Part shown: in pieces, positions 61,265 through 64,000 of the stretch
How the letters are laid out: each line of letters starts with the position of its first letter
Numbering within the stretch: the stretch's first letter is position 1
NCBI RefSeq assembly: GCF_905171765.1
Contig: NC_053395.1
Span: 183,724,156-183,788,155, forward strand
DNA: 64,000 nucleotides
Source: Bufo bufo
Lineage: Eukaryota > Chordata > Amphibia > Anura > Bufonidae
Direction: 5' to 3'
The notes under the pieces: model-generated
The model's database searches: none
The model's input: the letters and a program-made list of their open reading frames with translations, nothing else
Told to the model about the DNA's origin: nothing
Position numbers and translations under genes: made by a program

Positions 61265-61992
61265 TCATGTCACAGAGAAGGCAGCGCGTTATACAGCAGG
61301 AGGAGCTGAACAGACTGACATCTAGTTTTATGGGAAATGATTCAGTAAAACATCTTATCGATGCAAATTTCGGCTCATTCTTGGCTTAAGAGTCCAGTGG
61401 GTGGTCCTAACCAGTGATTGACAGCCTTTATTGTATGATTGTGCATACAGAAATCACTGTTAATCATTGACTAGGACCACCCACTGGACTCCTACGTAGG
61501 GATGAGCGAACTTGTGTTTTTTAGGTTCGGGTATTAGTGCAGTTCCGTTATGGATTTCGTTATCAGGGAACATAACGGAATGCTATGACGGAATGCACCA
61601 CGGAAGCCTTTAAGAGGCATTCAGCTTTGCATTCCGTCATAGTAGAAGTCAATGGGCCGCATAATGGATCTGTCTGGAAAGCAGAAGGATCAGTTATGCT
61701 GCCCATTGACTTATAGTATGACAGAATGCCTCTTAAAAGCTTCCGTGGTGCATGCCGTCGTAGCATTCCGTCATAACGGAATCCGTAACGGAATTGCACT
61801 AATACCCAAACGCCGAACCCAAACTTGAAAAACACAAGTCCGCTCATCCCTACTCCTAAACCCAGAATGAGGACAGTTAGATCAATAGATAAGTTATACT
61901 TAATCTCTTCCCATAAAACTATAATATCAATCTGCTCAGCTCCTCCTGCTCTATAACATGCTGGCCGTATTTTTGATGTGACAGGCTCGCTT
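61265..61992. mobile_element. T2-like foldback of the 12635 family, with a nested foldback
   Basis: GCAGGAGGAGCTGAACAGAC and CTGCTCAGCTCCTCCTGCTC mirror, with TTTTATGGGAA blocks. Right GATGTGACAGGCTCGCTTTTA. Left GTCACAGAGAAGGCAGC. Split by 61498-61853. Confidence 0.75.
61498..61853. mobile_element. Foldback of the GATGAGCGAAC family, nested
   Basis: Left TAGGGATGAGCGAACTTGTG, right CACAAGTCCGCTCATCCCTA. Arms with ATTCCGTTATG and GTCATAACGGAAT. Inserted in the loop of the 61265-61992 element. Confidence 0.85.
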
Positions 61993-62337
61993 TTAGAGAG
62001 ATAAAAAATATCTTGAACCATTGATAAAAATAAATGGAATATGCGATTTTATTGTCTGGGGTGTTCACAGACATTATTTAAAAAAAATATATAAAAATTA
62101 AAAATCGCTGGCCGCAGTGGTGACCTGCTCCCCTTGCATTACCTGTGTCGGTGACGGCCTGCCCTAGAGTGATGGAGATCGAACCCAGCAGCAGGGACCA
62201 GGTAAATATGGTCACTGCCGCGGTTCGGCCACTTTGGCAGGTCTGTTATAGTATTAGATAAATCCTTTAAGCTGTAGTGTGAGGCGCCTTTCTCTTCATA
62301 AATTTGGTGCATCTTGGTCTGTAGGTGTTTTTTCAAG

Positions 62338-62690
62338 AATCTACTACTGATTACCTATGCTCAGCACAGCTCATCCGTATCTAAACGGTGGGGGTCCGAC
62401 ACCCGGGACCCCCGCCAATCAGCTGTTTGAAAAGCAACTTTTCCTAGGCCAGAGACAACACGTTTATTGATCACATTGCCTAGGCACAGCTCAGATACCA
62501 ATCACAGCCACTATACAATGTACTGTGCTTGGTAAGCACGGAGAAAGCCGCGATGCTCACAAGGGCACCTTCTCAAACAGCTGATCGGCGGGGGTCCCAG
62601 GTGTCAGACCCCCACCCATCAGATACTGATAACCTATCCAGAGGATAGGTCATCAGTATTTAAATTTCAGAAAACCTTTTTCAATCAGAA
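62338..62690. mobile_element. T2-like MITE body
   Basis: GACACCCGGGACCCCCGCCA + ATCAGCTGTTTGAAAAG on the left mirrors TCTCAAACAGCTGATCGGCG + GGGGTCCCAGGTGTC on the right. CTATCCAGAGGATAGGTCAT follows at the right. Confidence 0.75.
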
Positions 62691-62959
62691 AATGAAGTCT
62701 GCATCTATAAGCAGGCGCAGATGTATGATTTTTACGTTGTTTTATGGTTTTGAAACTAGCCTTACCTCTCTCTTAAAACTTAATGGGGTTGATTTATCAA
62801 AACTGTAAAGGAAAACTGGCTCCTAGTTATGTCCTAAGTTTATAGCACAAGCTGACAGTAGAGGGCAGACTTCTCCCTGTTCCATAGAGAGATAGGAGAA
62901 CAGTTTCTAATGTAAATTCTGGTAGTGGTCTAAAAAGATAGATAAAAAAAAATATAACT

Positions 62960-63180
62960 CTGGGCAGCGCCGCAATCCAGACAGTAAAAAAGGAGTGCCA
63001 GAGGCTGTAGATGCAATCCAACAACCAAATATAAAAAAAATAAACTCCACGGCACTTCCAAAGATAATGTGCGCATTTTATTCCACCAGTTGCAACGTTT
63101 CGGTCCTCGTCTCAATGGAACCTTTTTCAAGCCATGACAATAGTGGTGCATAGTACATGTATAAATACCACCCACATGGT
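62960..63180 (+). repeat. Repeat with CAACGTTTCGGTCC block
   Basis: GGCAGCGCCGCAATCCAGAC then GCACTTCCAAAGATAATG, TTTTATTCCACCAG, TTGCAACGTTTCGGTCCTCG and GAACCTTTTTCAAGCC. A dispersed-repeat style shared with 14052 and 60960, family unknown to me. Confidence 0.5.
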
Positions 63181-63440
63181 GATAAATCAATTAAGATGAT
63201 AAACTAATAAAGTGCTATAGTGCTCACAATATAATAAAATAACTCATACATGTGAAAAATAAATCATCATTTTACAATAGTACAGTGTATTCATCCATAA
63301 AATACATTATAAATATATTAAAAATGTACAAAAAAGTATCAAAATAGATAATTATATAATAAATAAAGTGCAAACATGTGCTGACCCATATGTGCTGCAT
63401 TAAAAACTTGATGAATGAATGGACGAAGGAGGGACTCTAC
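63181..63440 (+). other. AT-rich intergenic stretch
   Basis: No gene or ordered repeat; many ATAAA/AATA blocks. Confidence 0.5.
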
Positions 63441-63444
63441 CTGG

Positions 63445-63710
63445 CTAGCATGGAATCCTGTAACTCCGCGTCCCCATGTTGCCGGTGCGCATGTCCGAAA
63501 GCGACCGCATCTCCAGAGAGCGGTCACATGTTCCATCTGTGTCACATGGCCGCAATCTCCTAGGAGACGCTGTGTAAACAGGAAACAGCATCGCCGGCGA
63601 GCGATCACATGTCACATCTAGGTCACGTGACCACAAACACCATGGAGACGCTGTACATAATGGTAAGTAAAGACAGCGATCGCGGGACACAGCCCGATCA
63701 CACTCTTCTA
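63445..63710. repeat. Foldback with tandem-like arms and a GGTCACGTGACC palindrome
   Basis: GCGATCACATGTCACATCTA + GGTCACGTGACC (63621-63632), and ATCTCCTAGGAGACGCTGTG against CACCATGGAGACGCTGT. The arms repeat the theme GCGGTCACATGTTCCATCTG / GTCACATGGCC. Boundaries uncertain. Confidence 0.55.
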
Positions 63711-64000
63711 AAAAAAAAAACATGTAACTAAGATATGTTAATAATGTGTTTTATGTAAAACTCGAATCACAGTACCATGAAGTATGCACAAGGTAAGACA
63801 ACAAATCTCACCCCCAGTGTCCAAGTGCCATCCCAATGTAACAAAGGAAAAAGAACAGCATGAAAAAGAGTTCTTAAAGGAGACACCGCACAAAATTCTT
63901 GAATACAATAATGCTGTCCGTTCCCCAGACTCCTATCAGCATAAATATGCTATGTGCACTACACTGAACAGACATCATTGTGGACCTGATTACTTGGTAC
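63711..64000 (+). other. Intergenic to window end
   Basis: No gene recognised. An A-run is at 63710-63720. Confidence 0.5.

Overview
The window is nuclear DNA from a repeat-rich vertebrate, most likely an anuran amphibian. It has large introns with canonical GT-AG borders, a single vertebrate gene, a CR1-type LINE, a Tc1-type transposon and tRNA-headed SINEs. It also has dozens of foldback (inverted-repeat) MITEs, including TTAAAGGRR-ended elements like the T2/Kolobok MITEs known from Xenopus. The anuran call is an inference from repeat style; the gene identity is firm.

The gene is CHN1 (chimaerin 1), on the + strand. The window enters it in an intron. Eight coding exons are present: an alpha2-only SH2-linker exon (2238-2526), then 36370/36544-36621, 41362-41446, 46774-46947, 48218-48295, 49126-49263, 51220-51325 and 53590-53758, followed by a 3' UTR with an ATTAAA signal at 54734. 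The exon at 36370-36621 does two jobs. It is the first coding exon of alpha1-chimaerin, starting at an ATG at 36370, and its last 78 bases are an ordinary internal exon of alpha2-chimaerin, through an acceptor that lies inside alpha1 coding sequence. The seven alpha1 exons join in frame into 333 codons plus stop, giving a unique N-terminus, a C1 zinc-binding domain and a RhoGAP domain. All residues typical of a working protein that I can check are present. The SH2 start and the alpha2 N-terminus lie upstream of the window.

Region by region: 1-1275 is the 3' part of a dead Tc1 element. The alpha2 intron 2527-36543 (34 kb) is packed with foldback elements, many nested. The most frequent class has TIRs starting GGC/GGG followed by a TTCACAC-like block, and is flanked by 3-bp TAA or TTA duplications, which suggests PIF/Harbinger non-autonomous elements. 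A second class starts AGGGG/AGGGA at TTAA. A third carries paired inverted ACTACAACTCCCAGCATGC motifs. The most striking single structure is a 2.2-kb giant foldback at 21925-24115. From 36622 to 53589 the introns are smaller and hold the same repeat classes. One V-SINE ends 13 bases before a constitutive exon. From 54755 to 64000, downstream of CHN1, there are more foldbacks, a 5'-truncated CR1 LINE (56332-58919), and no further gene I can recognise.

No rRNA, tRNA gene, CRISPR array or bacterial feature was seen. Repeat boundaries come from reading terminal inverted repeats and flanking duplications by eye. They are good to a base where a duplication is quoted, and approximate otherwise.
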